A stretch of 40,416 nt of DNA from a virus. The notes below the pieces were generated by a model. The model saw only the letters and a program-made list of their open reading frames with translations. It searched no databases and was not told the origin of the DNA. The translations under genes were made by a program, and so were the position numbers. Below are positions 20,958 to 29,058 of the stretch, in pieces (position 1 is the first letter of the stretch; the number at the start of each line of letters is the position of its first letter). The stretch lies in the IMG/VR virus record IMGVR_UViG_3300044622_000496, positions 1 through 40,416 of that record; one strand, 5' to 3'.

Positions 20958-21823
20958 CCGGGTTCCTCAATCACCGTGAGCTGATCGAGGCCGTCGAGGG
21001 CGGGCAAAGTACCGTGTTCGGGTTTCGCAAGGCGCCGACGCAAGTGACGGGAACCAATATTTGGTTCGACCTGTCGATGTCGCCGGGTAATCCGAACCCA
21101 AACTATTACGCCGCGTCCCCGCTTGTGTCCAAGCGGCTGGCGCAATCAAGCGATGGCGGCATCTTCCACGGAGCATCGCCTGGGATTGGCAGGACCAAGC
21201 ACCTGCGCCGCCTGATGGCGCTGGTCTCGACGCCGACCACTGCTCTGCCGTTGCCCATGATCCTCTGCGATTACCTGCTGTATTATCCGTTCGTGGACAT
21301 GAGCAGCACGGACGCGCAGATCATGACGCAATCGGAGAGCCTGACGCGGTACACGGACGGTGCCGGGGTCCAGATGATGGCGGTTGAGGTGGCATCGCAG
21401 ATCGGCGGCGTACAGTTCAATGTGCAGTACACGAACAGCGCGGGTGTTGCTGGCCGGGTCACGCCGACCGTCCGGTGCAACACGCAAACGTCTGTGGGCA
21501 CGATTATCACAACGGCAGCGGCCACAGCGGGATGTGCGGGGCCTTTCCTGCCCCTCCAGGCGGGCGACACCGGGGTGCGATCCATCGAGGCCTGCACGTT
21601 CCTGACGGGCGATGTGGGGCTGGTGTCGCTCGTGCTGGTGAAACCGCTCGCAACGCTCGGGGTCTATGACCTGCAAGCCCCTGCGGAAAAGGACTTCGCG
21701 CTGGATAATCCGGCAACCCTGCCTCGGATCGAGGACGACGCATACCTGAACCTGATCTGCTTACCATCGGGATCAATCGCGTCGGGGCAGATATTGGGCA
21801 CAATCGAAACAGTTTGGAATTGA
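20954..21823 (+). CDS. Structural protein A of a tandem paralog pair
   Basis: A 289-residue beta-rich protein. Residues 157-289 (QYTNSAG, GPFLPLQAGDTGVRSIEA, PLATLGVYDL, ATLPRIEDDAYLNLI) align clearly with the C-terminal part of the next protein, so the two are paralogs. The N-terminal part (QSTVFGFRK, FDLSMSPGNPNPNYY) differs. It has no enzyme motif. It is probably a virion protein such as a capsid-vertex or head-fibre protein; in related phages similar genes are simply unnamed structural proteins. Confidence 0.7.
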   Translation: MTGFLNHRELIEAVEGGQSTVFGFRKAPTQVTGTNIWFDLSMSPGNPNPNYYAASPLVSKRLAQSSDGGIFHGASPGIGRTKHLRRLMALVSTPTTALPLPMILCDYLLYYPFVDMSSTDAQIMTQSESLTRYTDGAGVQMMAVEVASQIGGVQFNVQYTNSAGVAGRVTPTVRCNTQTSVGTIITTAAATAGCAGPFLPLQAGDTGVRSIEACTFLTGDVGLVSLVLVKPLATLGVYDLQAPAEKDFALDNPATLPRIEDDAYLNLICLPSGSIASGQILGTIETVWN

Positions 21824-21824
21824 A

Positions 21825-22985
21825 ATGGCTGGCTTTTCGTCTCTTGATAACCTGATCAGCAACGTCTCGAACAGCGGGAAATTCTTCCGTTCGGACTGGA
21901 ACAAGAACCACGCGACCGCTGGTACGGTCGTCGCAGGTTCATGGCAATCGCTGCTGACCGGCGCAGGCAACCCGCCTGCCAACACGCTGGTCGGTTCGGG
22001 TGTCACGCTTGTCGAGAAGCCGCTGTACGATTTTCAGGCAACGCATGGCAGCATCCAGCACGGCGGCGCAGTCGCAGCGGCGTACACGGATTACAAGGTT
22101 CTCCTGAATGCCAGCGCGTACAGCGCAGCGGCGACAACGATGCCAGCGGTGGCAATGCTGTGCGATTTCATCAGCACGACGACGTTGACGAACGCAACGA
22201 TCAGCACGACCGGCACGAAGACGCTGGCGAACACTGAGAACGTGACATTCTCGTCCTCGTCGGGCCTGCTGATGACGACCGTGAACGATTACGACACGTT
22301 CACGCCCGTCCGGTTCACGACAACGGGCGCGCTTCCTACGGGCCTTGCAATCAACACCACGTATTGGACAATTCGCGTCTCCGCGACGACATCCCGCCTT
22401 GCCACATCCCTGAGCAATGCCATTGCCAGCACAGCCATTGCGTTCACGGATGCGGGTTCGGGCACCAATACGCTGACGTTTTATAACCCGCGCTATGGTG
22501 ACGGGGCAGGCGTGCAAGCCTTCCTCGTGGCCAGCACGGCGGGCACAGCGGGCACGACGACGTTCCAGCTGACCTACACCAACTCGGCTGGCACAGGTTC
22601 GCGGACGACACCGTCCAGCCCTGCGCTGCCGACGAACAATGCGACGGCGCCGATCTTCGGCATTCCGTACAGCGGGACAGGCTCGGGCAAGTTTGGCCCG
22701 TTCATGCCGCTGGCTGCGGGAGATGGCGGCATCCGGTCGATCCAGAACATTATTCTGGCATCGTCTGGTGTCACGGGCGGCGTCTACAACCTCGTGAAGG
22801 CTCGTCCGCTGATGACGCTGCCCATGACGACGCTGGGCGTAGCGGCAGAGCGCGATCTGGTGAACCAGTTGCCATCGATGCCGCGCATCTATGACGGGGC
22901 ATGCCTTGGCTGGCTGATCTATGCCGGGTCGGCCATTCCGAACAACTCGGCGTTCTATGGTCACTTGGATTTCGGCTGGAGCTGA
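21825..22985 (+). CDS. Structural protein B of the tandem pair, with an inserted Ig-like module
   Basis: A 386-residue beta-rich protein. Residues 248-386 (TYTNSAGTGSRTTP, GPFMPLAAGDGGIRSIQN, PLMTLPMTTLGV, PSMPRIYDGACLGWLI) pair with protein A. Residues about 135-220 form an inserted module (VRFTTTGALPTGLAINTTYW, then TIRVSATTSRLATSLSNA and IAFTDAGSGTNTL), a pattern I know as an Ig-like or putative-Ig phage domain that binds carbohydrates or host surfaces on capsids and tails. Protein A lacks this insert. It begins one base after protein A ends. Confidence 0.7.
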   Translation: MAGFSSLDNLISNVSNSGKFFRSDWNKNHATAGTVVAGSWQSLLTGAGNPPANTLVGSGVTLVEKPLYDFQATHGSIQHGGAVAAAYTDYKVLLNASAYSAAATTMPAVAMLCDFISTTTLTNATISTTGTKTLANTENVTFSSSSGLLMTTVNDYDTFTPVRFTTTGALPTGLAINTTYWTIRVSATTSRLATSLSNAIASTAIAFTDAGSGTNTLTFYNPRYGDGAGVQAFLVASTAGTAGTTTFQLTYTNSAGTGSRTTPSSPALPTNNATAPIFGIPYSGTGSGKFGPFMPLAAGDGGIRSIQNIILASSGVTGGVYNLVKARPLMTLPMTTLGVAAERDLVNQLPSMPRIYDGACLGWLIYAGSAIPNNSAFYGHLDFGWS

Positions 22986-23794
22986 TGGCGCTGCTCGGCA
23001 ATTATACCCTCGCGTCAAAGTCTCCGGGCCGCTCGTTCGGGGGGAATTCGACAGCGCACGCTTCGGGGCTTGGGCAATTTACCCCGCAAGCCCCTTCGAT
23101 GTGGAGCAATGCAGGGCCTAGACGAAACTTCGCCTTGCAAAACATGGCGACGACGGCGCGGGTGCTGACATCAAGGCCCGAAGGTTACGCGGGCGCAGGT
23201 TACATGCTGCCCATCGCATCGGGCGGGGTTTCCTCGCACAACGCTGCCAACGGCGTCACAGCGTGGTCAGGAGCCATTGTAGCGGGCCGCAATATCGCGG
23301 GCACGTTTGACGGGGTCGCGGCGTTCACGGGCACAGGCGCGCTCGTGGTGTCCGGTGTCGGTGCATTTGCCGGGGTGGGTGCATTCACCGGCAACGTCAC
23401 GGCTGCGCTGAATGGCACAGCGGCGTTCGCGGGCATCGGAGCGTTCACCGGCACGCTGCTCGCGAGGGGCAACATGACCGGCCAGTTCGCTGGCGAAGCA
23501 ACCTTCACCGGCACAAAGCGCGGGGCTGGTTTCCTGTCTGGCACGTTTGCCTCGGCGGTCATCCTCGAGGCGCAATCGTTCTCGACGTACCTGCTCGACG
23601 CGGAAGACATCGAAAGCGGGCTGACCCTTAGACAGGCGCTGCGCCTCGTGGCGGCGGCGACGGCGGGCAAGATCAGCGGCGGGGGGTCATCGACGGTGAC
23701 GATCCGCAACGCGGTGGCTGACGGCGCAGACAGGATCGTGGCGACGGTGGACAGCCAGGGCAACCGAACAGCCATCACGTACACGCTGACATGA
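22985..23794 (+). CDS. Virion protein with GAFTGT repeats and a conserved C-terminal domain
   Basis: A 269-residue protein from ATG 22985 (TGATG). Residues 95-185 are a Gly/Ala/Thr-rich repeat region (variants of GAFTGT and AAFAGIGAF). The end, about 200-269, has the SFSTYLLDAEDIESGLTLRQALRL block followed by GKISGGGSS, TIRNAVADGADRIVATVD and RTAITYTLT, a widely conserved phage structural C-terminal domain of unknown role. Likely a virion surface or neck protein. It overlaps the next gene by 4 bases. Confidence 0.7.
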   Translation: MALLGNYTLASKSPGRSFGGNSTAHASGLGQFTPQAPSMWSNAGPRRNFALQNMATTARVLTSRPEGYAGAGYMLPIASGGVSSHNAANGVTAWSGAIVAGRNIAGTFDGVAAFTGTGALVVSGVGAFAGVGAFTGNVTAALNGTAAFAGIGAFTGTLLARGNMTGQFAGEATFTGTKRGAGFLSGTFASAVILEAQSFSTYLLDAEDIESGLTLRQALRLVAAATAGKISGGGSSTVTIRNAVADGADRIVATVDSQGNRTAITYTLT

Positions 23795-24408
23795 GCAACA
23801 TTTTTCAAGCTGAATTCTGGAGGGCGCTGTATTTCCGCGCGATGGGCGGGCAGGCATCTGCCTCCAACCCGAACGCGATGTCCGGCACGTTTACCGGCGG
23901 AGCTGCATATCAGGCAGGGCTGACGGGCCTTGCCACGATGTCGGGCACGTTCGCAGGCTCGTCTGCGTACGAAGGCGCGCTGACCGGCCCGGCGCCGACC
24001 GGCAATGAGCTGGTGGGCACTTTCGCTGGATCGGCAAGCTTCACCGGCACGCTGATCCCGCAGGCGCAGGTCGTCGAAGCGTTCGACACGCACGACGGCA
24101 GGAAACGCCAGCAGGTCTATGACCAGGACACGCTGCGCGCACTGGCACGCGCTGAAGACGAGGCCGACAAGGCCCGGCAGGCCAAGGAACGCAAGAGTAA
24201 GCTCGACCTGCGCCGCATCCTGGGCCGCGCGCTGGGCGAGCCTGAACCGCCACCGCCCAAACCAATCGCCCCGCCGGTCGCAATTGTAGCGGCTCCAGAA
24301 CCGCAACAACCCGCAACAAGCCGCAACAACCCGCAACAAGACGACGCGCTGGCCCTGAGACAGAAGGAAGACGACGATGCCATCATTATCCTGCTGCTGG
24401 CGGCCTGA
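23791..24408 (+). CDS. Virion protein with SGTFAG repeats and Pro/Gln-rich tail
   Basis: A 205-residue protein. The N-terminal 90 residues have the same kind of Gly/Thr repeats as its neighbour (SGTFTGGAAY, SGTFAGSSAY, VGTFAGSASFTGT), so the two may come from a common module. Then a charged helical region (DTLRALARAEDEADKARQAKERK, about 112-135) and a Pro/Gln stretch encoded by a 10-base DNA repeat (24301-24340). It ends in a hydrophobic AIIILLLAA. Function unknown; late structural block. Confidence 0.65.
   Translation: MSNIFQAEFWRALYFRAMGGQASASNPNAMSGTFTGGAAYQAGLTGLATMSGTFAGSSAYEGALTGPAPTGNELVGTFAGSASFTGTLIPQAQVVEAFDTHDGRKRQQVYDQDTLRALARAEDEADKARQAKERKSKLDLRRILGRALGEPEPPPPKPIAPPVAIVAAPEPQQPATSRNNPQQDDALALRQKEDDDAIIILLLAA
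24301..24340 (+). repeat. Four tandem copies of a 10-base unit
   Basis: CCGCAACAAC and CCGCAACAAG alternate four times in 24301-24340. Ten is not a multiple of three, so each copy is read in a different frame (PQQPATSRNNPQQ). It looks like a slippage expansion in a disordered part of the encoded protein; gain or loss of one copy would shift the reading frame near its end. Confidence 0.8.
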
Positions 24409-24411
24409 TCG

Positions 24412-24582
24412 ATGACCGCCACGCCCGTAGTTGTCGTCGCAGCTGGCGCCCGCCCGGTCGTCAACGCTCCCAGCTCCACACCGGCAACGGTGGTCACCAA
24501 TAATGGCGAGCCTGTCGTCATTGTCCTCGCTGGCGGCGAGCCCATGACCCTGCTGAACCCGAACGGAACGCCCTACCCATGA
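24412..24582 (+). CDS. Small Val/Pro-rich protein, 56 residues
   Basis: ATG at 24412, stop overlapping the next ATG (ATGA). The peptide has Val-rich strands (TPVVVVAAGARPVVNAP, PVVIVLAGGEPMTLLNP) and a short Pro end. No membrane or signal feature. It may be a small capsid or decoration protein, since it lies between virion genes; role unknown. Confidence 0.6.
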   Translation: MTATPVVVVAAGARPVVNAPSSTPATVVTNNGEPVVIVLAGGEPMTLLNPNGTPYP

Positions 24583-24944
24583 GGACGACATATCGCATCT
24601 GCAAGGTCTGCGGCGAGGTTCACGCGCTCAACGCATGGCCGGACAACCACCGCGAATGGGTGATCGACAACCGCTCCGATCTCGCTGCGCCCATGCTGAT
24701 CCGCGACAGCATGGATGCGGTCAAAAGCATGCTTGACGGCAAAATGTACGACAGCAAGCGCGGCCTGCGCCGGACGTACCGCGATGCCGGAGTGACGGAA
24801 GTCGGCGACGACAAGTCCTACACTGACCCCGAGTACATGCGGCGCCAGGCGCCATCGGAAGTGAAACGGCAGAAACAGCAGTCACGCAAGAAAGTCGAAG
24901 CGGCGGTCGGCAAGGCACTCAGCCAAGCCGGGTTCGGCGCGTAA
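24579..24944 (+). CDS. Hypothetical protein with N-terminal zinc knuckle, 121 residues
   Basis: Begins MRTTYRICKVCGEVHAL: two Cys (CKVC) and a His close by could bind zinc with further residues. The central part is helical with SKRGLRRTYRDAGV, and the end is very basic (RRQAPSEVKRQKQQSRKKVEAAV), fit for nucleic acid or acidic scaffold contact. It lies just before the scaffold and capsid genes. I have seen similar unnamed proteins in podovirus structural blocks; head assembly is a guess. Confidence 0.65.
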   Translation: MRTTYRICKVCGEVHALNAWPDNHREWVIDNRSDLAAPMLIRDSMDAVKSMLDGKMYDSKRGLRRTYRDAGVTEVGDDKSYTDPEYMRRQAPSEVKRQKQQSRKKVEAAVGKALSQAGFGA

Positions 24945-24961
24945 CATTCCCTCAGACGGAG
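24943..24961 (+). repeat. 19-base leader repeat, first copy (second at 27616-27634)
   Basis: AACATTCCCTCAGACGGAG is found exactly at 24943-24961, just before the scaffold ATG (24968), and at 27616-27634, just before the ATG at 27641. It ends in the ribosome site (GGAG). Exact repetition of 19 bases in front of two unrelated genes suggests a shared translation-control or RNA-processing element. Confidence 0.6.
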
Positions 24962-24967
24962 CAGAGT

Positions 24968-25990
24968 ATGGAAGACGAATTCAACTCAACAGACAGCATG
25001 CCGGACATCGCCATTGAGGCGCCGGTCGAAGCGCCTGCCAAAAGCGTAGGCGATGCGCTGGACGACGCACTGGACAACGTGTTCGCCGACGAACCGGAGA
25101 TGCAGTCTACGCGCGCCCGCGACGAGGCTGGCCGGTTCGCTGCGAAGAACCCCGAAGCCAAGCCCGTCGAGGTGAAGCCACAAAGCCCGCCAGAGGCCAT
25201 CAAGCCCGAAGCGGCACCGAAGGCCATCAACCCTGAAGAACCGCCCTCACGCCTCTCCGCAGAGGCTAAGGCTGCATGGCGCGCTGCTCCGCCTGCCATC
25301 AAGGCCGACGTGCATCGCGCGTTCTCGGAGATGGAACAGGGCATCGCCAAATATCGACCCGACGCGACCCGCTACCAGACCGAAATTGCGCCGTATGAAA
25401 ACCTGGCCCGGCAGTACGGCATGGACGTGAAGGGGGTGCTGGCCGACTATGAGGGCATGGCGCGGATGATGGCGACGGACCCGGTGTCGGTGTTCGACAC
25501 GCTCGCGAAGCGGCACGGGTTCACTTTGCAAGAAGTTGCAGCGCACGTCCTCCAGCAGGACCTCGACGAGTACGCGCAGGAAACAACCAACGAAATCAAG
25601 CGTTTGCAGGCCGAAAACGCCGAATTGCGGCGGCAGACGCAGGGATATACGCAAGCGCAAAGCACGCAGATACAGGGGTTCATTGCAGAATTTGCAGTGA
25701 AGAACCCGCGCTATGACGAGCTGGAACCACAGATTGCGGCCATCCTCCGCAGCGGCCTCGTGTCCGCGCAGGAGCCGAAAGCGAAATTGCAGGAAGCCTA
25801 TGACATGGCGATGCGGCTCAAACCCGCACCGCAACTGGCTCCGCAACAAACAAGCCGTCAGGCTCAGAACCTGAAAGGCCAACTGTCAGTAACCGGCGCA
25901 CCCGGCACGGGCTCAGACCCCGCACGCCGCAAAGCCCCGGCATCGGCCCGAGACGCGCTCGACAGGGCGTTTGACCAGTTCGGGATTTAA
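24968..25990 (+). CDS. Scaffolding protein
   Basis: A 340-residue protein directly before the major capsid gene. It is highly charged and without beta structure: an acidic, Pro-rich N-terminus (residues 1-100), a central helical region, a coiled coil (about 190-225, YAQETTNEIKRLQAENAELRR), and a C-terminus with basic residues (ARRKAPASARDALDRAFDQF) of the kind that binds capsid protein. This order and composition match scaffolds of P22-like and T7-like phages, which guide procapsid assembly and then leave. No protease is seen nearby. Confidence 0.82.
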   Translation: MEDEFNSTDSMPDIAIEAPVEAPAKSVGDALDDALDNVFADEPEMQSTRARDEAGRFAAKNPEAKPVEVKPQSPPEAIKPEAAPKAINPEEPPSRLSAEAKAAWRAAPPAIKADVHRAFSEMEQGIAKYRPDATRYQTEIAPYENLARQYGMDVKGVLADYEGMARMMATDPVSVFDTLAKRHGFTLQEVAAHVLQQDLDEYAQETTNEIKRLQAENAELRRQTQGYTQAQSTQIQGFIAEFAVKNPRYDELEPQIAAILRSGLVSAQEPKAKLQEAYDMAMRLKPAPQLAPQQTSRQAQNLKGQLSVTGAPGTGSDPARRKAPASARDALDRAFDQFGI

Positions 25991-26021
25991 CCCCTTTCAC
26001 ACATCAACATAGGAGACGGTC

Positions 26022-27035
26022 ATGCCCGCATTGACCTCTACAGAAAAGCTTCAGGAGGCCTTTTCTCTGGCCCTTGAAGATCGGTCTGCCGGTTACGCAG
26101 ACCTTGTCAGCAACGCAAACGCCATCCTCTCGGTCATGAAAAGCCGGGATCAGATGAAAACCTTCAGTGGTCCGACAATCCGCGAACGGCTGCTGTACAA
26201 TGAGAGCGGCACGTACGTCCGCTACAGCGGCTATCAGTTCCTGAACCCGTCGCCTGCCGAATTGTTCAATGACGCCGAGTTCACGGCTAAATTGGCAGCG
26301 GTCTCGGTTACGCTTTCGGGTGAGGACATCCTCAAGAACAGCGGACGCAACCAGCTCAAAAATATCATGGAAGAGCATATCTCCGCCGCTGAGACTGAGC
26401 TGACCGACCGTTTCGTCGAGGACATCCACTCCGACGGCACGGCCACCAACCAGATCGGCGGTCTCCAGCTGCTGATCCCGACGACGACCAACACCGGCAT
26501 CGTCGGCGGCATCTCCCGCGTGGACAATGCCATCTGGCGCACCACGACGTACGACGCCAACTCGCAGACCATCGCGGGCACGACGTACACCTCTGTCAGC
26601 TCGTCCTCGATCAAGCCGATTTTCGACAAGATCATGATCGAGCGCAGCCGTGGATCGAAAGGCCCTTCGCTGATCGCATGTGCATCTGATCACTACATCA
26701 GCTACACGGCGGCGACGACGGCGATCCAGCGCATCAATGACGAGAACGGTCTCGGCAAGCTGGGCTTCACCAGCCTGAAATACTACGGCGGCGGAAAATC
26801 CGTGGACGTAGTACTCGAAGGCGGCATCGGATCGGCAATGCCTGCTGGCGTGTCTTACTTCATCGACACCAGCGCGCTCAAGTTCCGCTACCACCCTGAT
26901 CGTAACTTCACGAAATTCGGCGGCAAGCAGACGCCGATCAACCAGGACGCCGTCGTCCAGCACATCGGTTTCTACGGCAACCTGACGATCAATAATCCGC
27001 TGCACTTTGCCAAGCTGTACGACAGCGCGCCGTAA
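26022..27035 (+). CDS. Major capsid protein
   Basis: A 337-residue protein with a strong ribosome site (TAGGAGA) and its own spacing, suitable for high expression. It follows the scaffold and precedes a small decoration-like gene. Sequence features typical of HK97-fold capsids: an N-terminal helix region, LLYNESGTYVRYSGYQFLNP, an IGGLQLLIPTT segment, PSLIACASDHYISYTAATTAIQRI (spine), and SYFIDTSALKFRYHPDRNF near the end. Length is usual for this group. The protein shell is built of several hundred copies. Confidence 0.88.
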   Translation: MPALTSTEKLQEAFSLALEDRSAGYADLVSNANAILSVMKSRDQMKTFSGPTIRERLLYNESGTYVRYSGYQFLNPSPAELFNDAEFTAKLAAVSVTLSGEDILKNSGRNQLKNIMEEHISAAETELTDRFVEDIHSDGTATNQIGGLQLLIPTTTNTGIVGGISRVDNAIWRTTTYDANSQTIAGTTYTSVSSSSIKPIFDKIMIERSRGSKGPSLIACASDHYISYTAATTAIQRINDENGLGKLGFTSLKYYGGGKSVDVVLEGGIGSAMPAGVSYFIDTSALKFRYHPDRNFTKFGGKQTPINQDAVVQHIGFYGNLTINNPLHFAKLYDSAP

Positions 27036-27076
27036 GCGTGACTGACGGCTGAAACCCAAAACAAAGGAACAGAAAT

Positions 27077-27568
27077 ATGACGTACGGAAGTGCAGAGAAC
27101 TCTCTGATCGGCCAGCCGATTGAAGAGGTTTCGACGGTAGCTCAGCACAGGCTCGGCGACCGTTTCCGCTGCTCGGACGCGACCTATGGTCCGGGTGAAT
27201 TCATCTACCTGCAAGGCGTCGCATCGACGGCAGTGGGCTCGTGGGTGACCTTTAACTCAGACGACGGCACCACCGCCCTGCTTGCCGCTAACGCGATTGG
27301 CCCGGTAGCGGTCGCCATGTCGGCATGCGTGGCAAACAGGTTCGGCTGGTATCAGATTTACGGCAAAGCCGTGGGTCTGGCTCTGGCGGGCTTTGTCGAT
27401 AACGCCAACGTGTACGCGACCGCCACTGCGGGCAGCGTGGACGACGCCGTTGTCGCAGGCGACCGCGTCAAGAACTGCAAGGGCGCGTCCGCAGTCGGCA
27501 CGCCCTCTGCCGGTCTCGCTGAATTCGAAATTCAGTATCCTGTCATGGATGACGGCCTCGCCGCCTAA
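27077..27568 (+). CDS. Capsid decoration or head-fibre-like protein
   Basis: A 163-residue beta-rich, Gly/Ala/Val-rich protein with its own ribosome site (AAAGGAACAG), directly after the capsid gene and ended by a hairpin. The sequence (GEFIYLQGVASTAVGSWVTF, AIGPVAVAMSACVANRFGWYQIYGKAV) resembles small beta-barrel capsid proteins that occur next to major capsid genes. Binding to the capsid surface is the likely role, by position and composition. Confidence 0.7.
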   Translation: MTYGSAENSLIGQPIEEVSTVAQHRLGDRFRCSDATYGPGEFIYLQGVASTAVGSWVTFNSDDGTTALLAANAIGPVAVAMSACVANRFGWYQIYGKAVGLALAGFVDNANVYATATAGSVDDAVVAGDRVKNCKGASAVGTPSAGLAEFEIQYPVMDDGLAA

Positions 27569-27577
27569 TCCTGATTG

Positions 27578-27609
27578 CCGGGGGCGAGGTTATTCCTCGC
27601 CTCCGGTTT
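27578..27609 (+). terminator. Hairpin after the capsid genes
   Basis: CCGG-G-GGCGAGG (27578-27589) pairs with CCTCGCC-T-CCGG (27595-27606), 12 pairs with one G-T, loop TTATT, followed by TTT. It is a good stem with a short T-run, so probably a partial terminator or an RNA-stabilising end that keeps capsid mRNA more abundant than that of the genes downstream. Confidence 0.65.
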
Positions 27610-27615
27610 CCTATC

Positions 27616-27634
27616 AACATTCCCTCAGACGGAG
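27616..27634 (+). repeat. 19-base leader repeat, second copy
   Basis: Exact copy of 24943-24961 (AACATTCCCTCAGACGGAG), here between the capsid hairpin and the ATG at 27641. It ends at the ribosome site of that gene. Confidence 0.6.
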
Positions 27635-27640
27635 ACGCAC

Positions 27641-28363
27641 ATGCGCGATACCTCACATCTTCACATCGAATTTTACGTGGCCACCGAAGAAGACGAGAAG
27701 GCCAGCCGCGAGACCGGCATGCCGAAATTCAAGGACACAGAAATGGTCCGCATCAAGTTCGTCGGCGACCGCAATCAGGAGATCGGCGCCCCGGCGCATA
27801 GTCTCAGCTTCGACCCGGACGAGCGCATGCAGATGACGTATGCTGAGCGGTTCCCCCGCCACTACGCCGCGTTCAAGGAAAACCGCGCAGACTACGTGGA
27901 CGGCACACCGCTCGACCAGCTGCCGGGCATCACCGGATCGAAAATTGCAGAATTCAAAGCCCAGAAGGTTTTCACGATTGAAGCCCTCGCCCAGCTCGAA
28001 GGCGGGGCGTTGACGAAGCTCGGCATGCACGCACGCGACTGGAAGAACAAGGCTGCGATCTGGCTCGAGCGCGCCAAGGACGGAGCCATCGAGGCCAAGC
28101 TGGCAGCGCAGAACGCCGACCTTCAGGCTCAGCTCGACGAAATGCGCAAGATGATTGCTGGCGCAGGCATGACCGGCGTTGTCTCCAAAGACACGCCCAA
28201 GATTGAAGTGGTTCAGCACGGGCCGTTTGCCGGTCACACTGCCAGCGACCTGCGCACATTCATCAAGGCGAAGGGCGGCTCGTGGAAGGGCAACCCCGGT
28301 TTGGAAACGCTGCTGGCAATGGCATCCGACATCATGTCGGCAGAAGAGGCCGCTAACGCATGA
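27641..28363 (+). CDS. Hypothetical protein with helix-hairpin-helix-like segment
   Basis: A 240-residue protein from ATG 27641 with CGGAG upstream. The middle (about 93-118: QLPGITGSKIAEFKAQKVFTI) has the shape of a helix-hairpin-helix, PGIxxxKxxxFxxxxVxTIExL, which binds DNA backbones or proteins. Then a coiled coil (about 147-170, AKLAAQNADLQAQLDEMRKMI). The N-terminus is a strand-rich domain (LHIEFYVATEED). In the structural block between capsid and adaptor; perhaps a head-tail or internal scaffold-related protein. Not recognised as a family. Confidence 0.65.
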   Translation: MRDTSHLHIEFYVATEEDEKASRETGMPKFKDTEMVRIKFVGDRNQEIGAPAHSLSFDPDERMQMTYAERFPRHYAAFKENRADYVDGTPLDQLPGITGSKIAEFKAQKVFTIEALAQLEGGALTKLGMHARDWKNKAAIWLERAKDGAIEAKLAAQNADLQAQLDEMRKMIAGAGMTGVVSKDTPKIEVVQHGPFAGHTASDLRTFIKAKGGSWKGNPGLETLLAMASDIMSAEEAANA

Positions 28364-29058
28364 CGACGCTGTCGATCATTCAGGACGCCTGCACAAGCGG
28401 GATCGCGCTCGAAAAACCTACGGCGGTTTTCGGCTCGGCGACCCGTGAGCATATCGAGCTGGCTTCGCTGATCAACGAAGCGGGCTACATGATTGCAGCG
28501 GCTCATGAATGGCAGATGCTCAACAAGATCGCGACCATTACCGGCGACGGATCAGACGAGACTTTCACGCTGCCAGCCGATTTCGACCGGATGCTGGAAA
28601 AATCCCAGCTCTGGTCGTCATCGCTGGAGACCCCCCTGACGCCGGTCTCCGACCGTGACGAGTGGCTATCGCTTGAGGTTCAGGCTTTCGACTTCGTGAT
28701 CAATGCGTGGATCATCTACGGCAACCAAATCCACGTAAAGCCTGCGCTGGCATCAGGCGTCACGGTGAAGTACTTCTACCAGTCGCATCACTGGGCTCAG
28801 ACAAGCGCGCTGGTGAACGTCGATGAATTCAGTGCGGACACTGACACATTCCGGCTGAATAACCGCCTGCTGAAGCTCGCGCTCGTATACAAATGGCGCG
28901 AGATGAAGGGCCTTCCGTATGCGGAAAATATGGCGGACTACCAGGACTTGCTTGCCAAGCTGATCAACCGCGACAAAGGCAGCAGGATCATCCGCATCGG
29001 CAGGGCGGCTATGCCGCGCGATGCAGTGTTCGCATATCCGCAGAACATCCTCGGATGA
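28360..29058 (+). CDS. Head-tail adaptor protein (tail tube A / P22 gp4-like)
   Basis: A 232-residue protein with ATGA overlap on both sides. Helical start (LINEAGYMIAAAHEWQML), a beta domain with DETFTLPADFDRMLE, then GVTVKYFYQSHHW, and a helical end (LALVYKWREMKGLPY, ADYQDLLAKLI). This order, with 'ExxWxxL' and 'LPxDFxRM', is typical of the adaptor rings that sit under the portal in podoviruses. It is followed by the tail hub gene, as in P22/T7-like phages. Confidence 0.8.
   Translation: MTTLSIIQDACTSGIALEKPTAVFGSATREHIELASLINEAGYMIAAAHEWQMLNKIATITGDGSDETFTLPADFDRMLEKSQLWSSSLETPLTPVSDRDEWLSLEVQAFDFVINAWIIYGNQIHVKPALASGVTVKYFYQSHHWAQTSALVNVDEFSADTDTFRLNNRLLKLALVYKWREMKGLPYAENMADYQDLLAKLINRDKGSRIIRIGRAAMPRDAVFAYPQNILG

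Noticed and set aside
21939-23018. Minus-strand open frame of 359 codons opposite the structural paralogs
   Set aside because: Antisense of a clear virion gene; Arg-rich and low-complexity, as shadows in GC-rich DNA are.
24301-24340. CRISPR-like repeats
   Set aside because: Units are 10 bases with no spacers; a simple tandem repeat within a coding region.
23200-24591. Minus-strand open frame of 463 codons
   Set aside because: Antisense of repeat-bearing virion genes; its 'repeats' only mirror the sense-strand Gly/Thr repeats.
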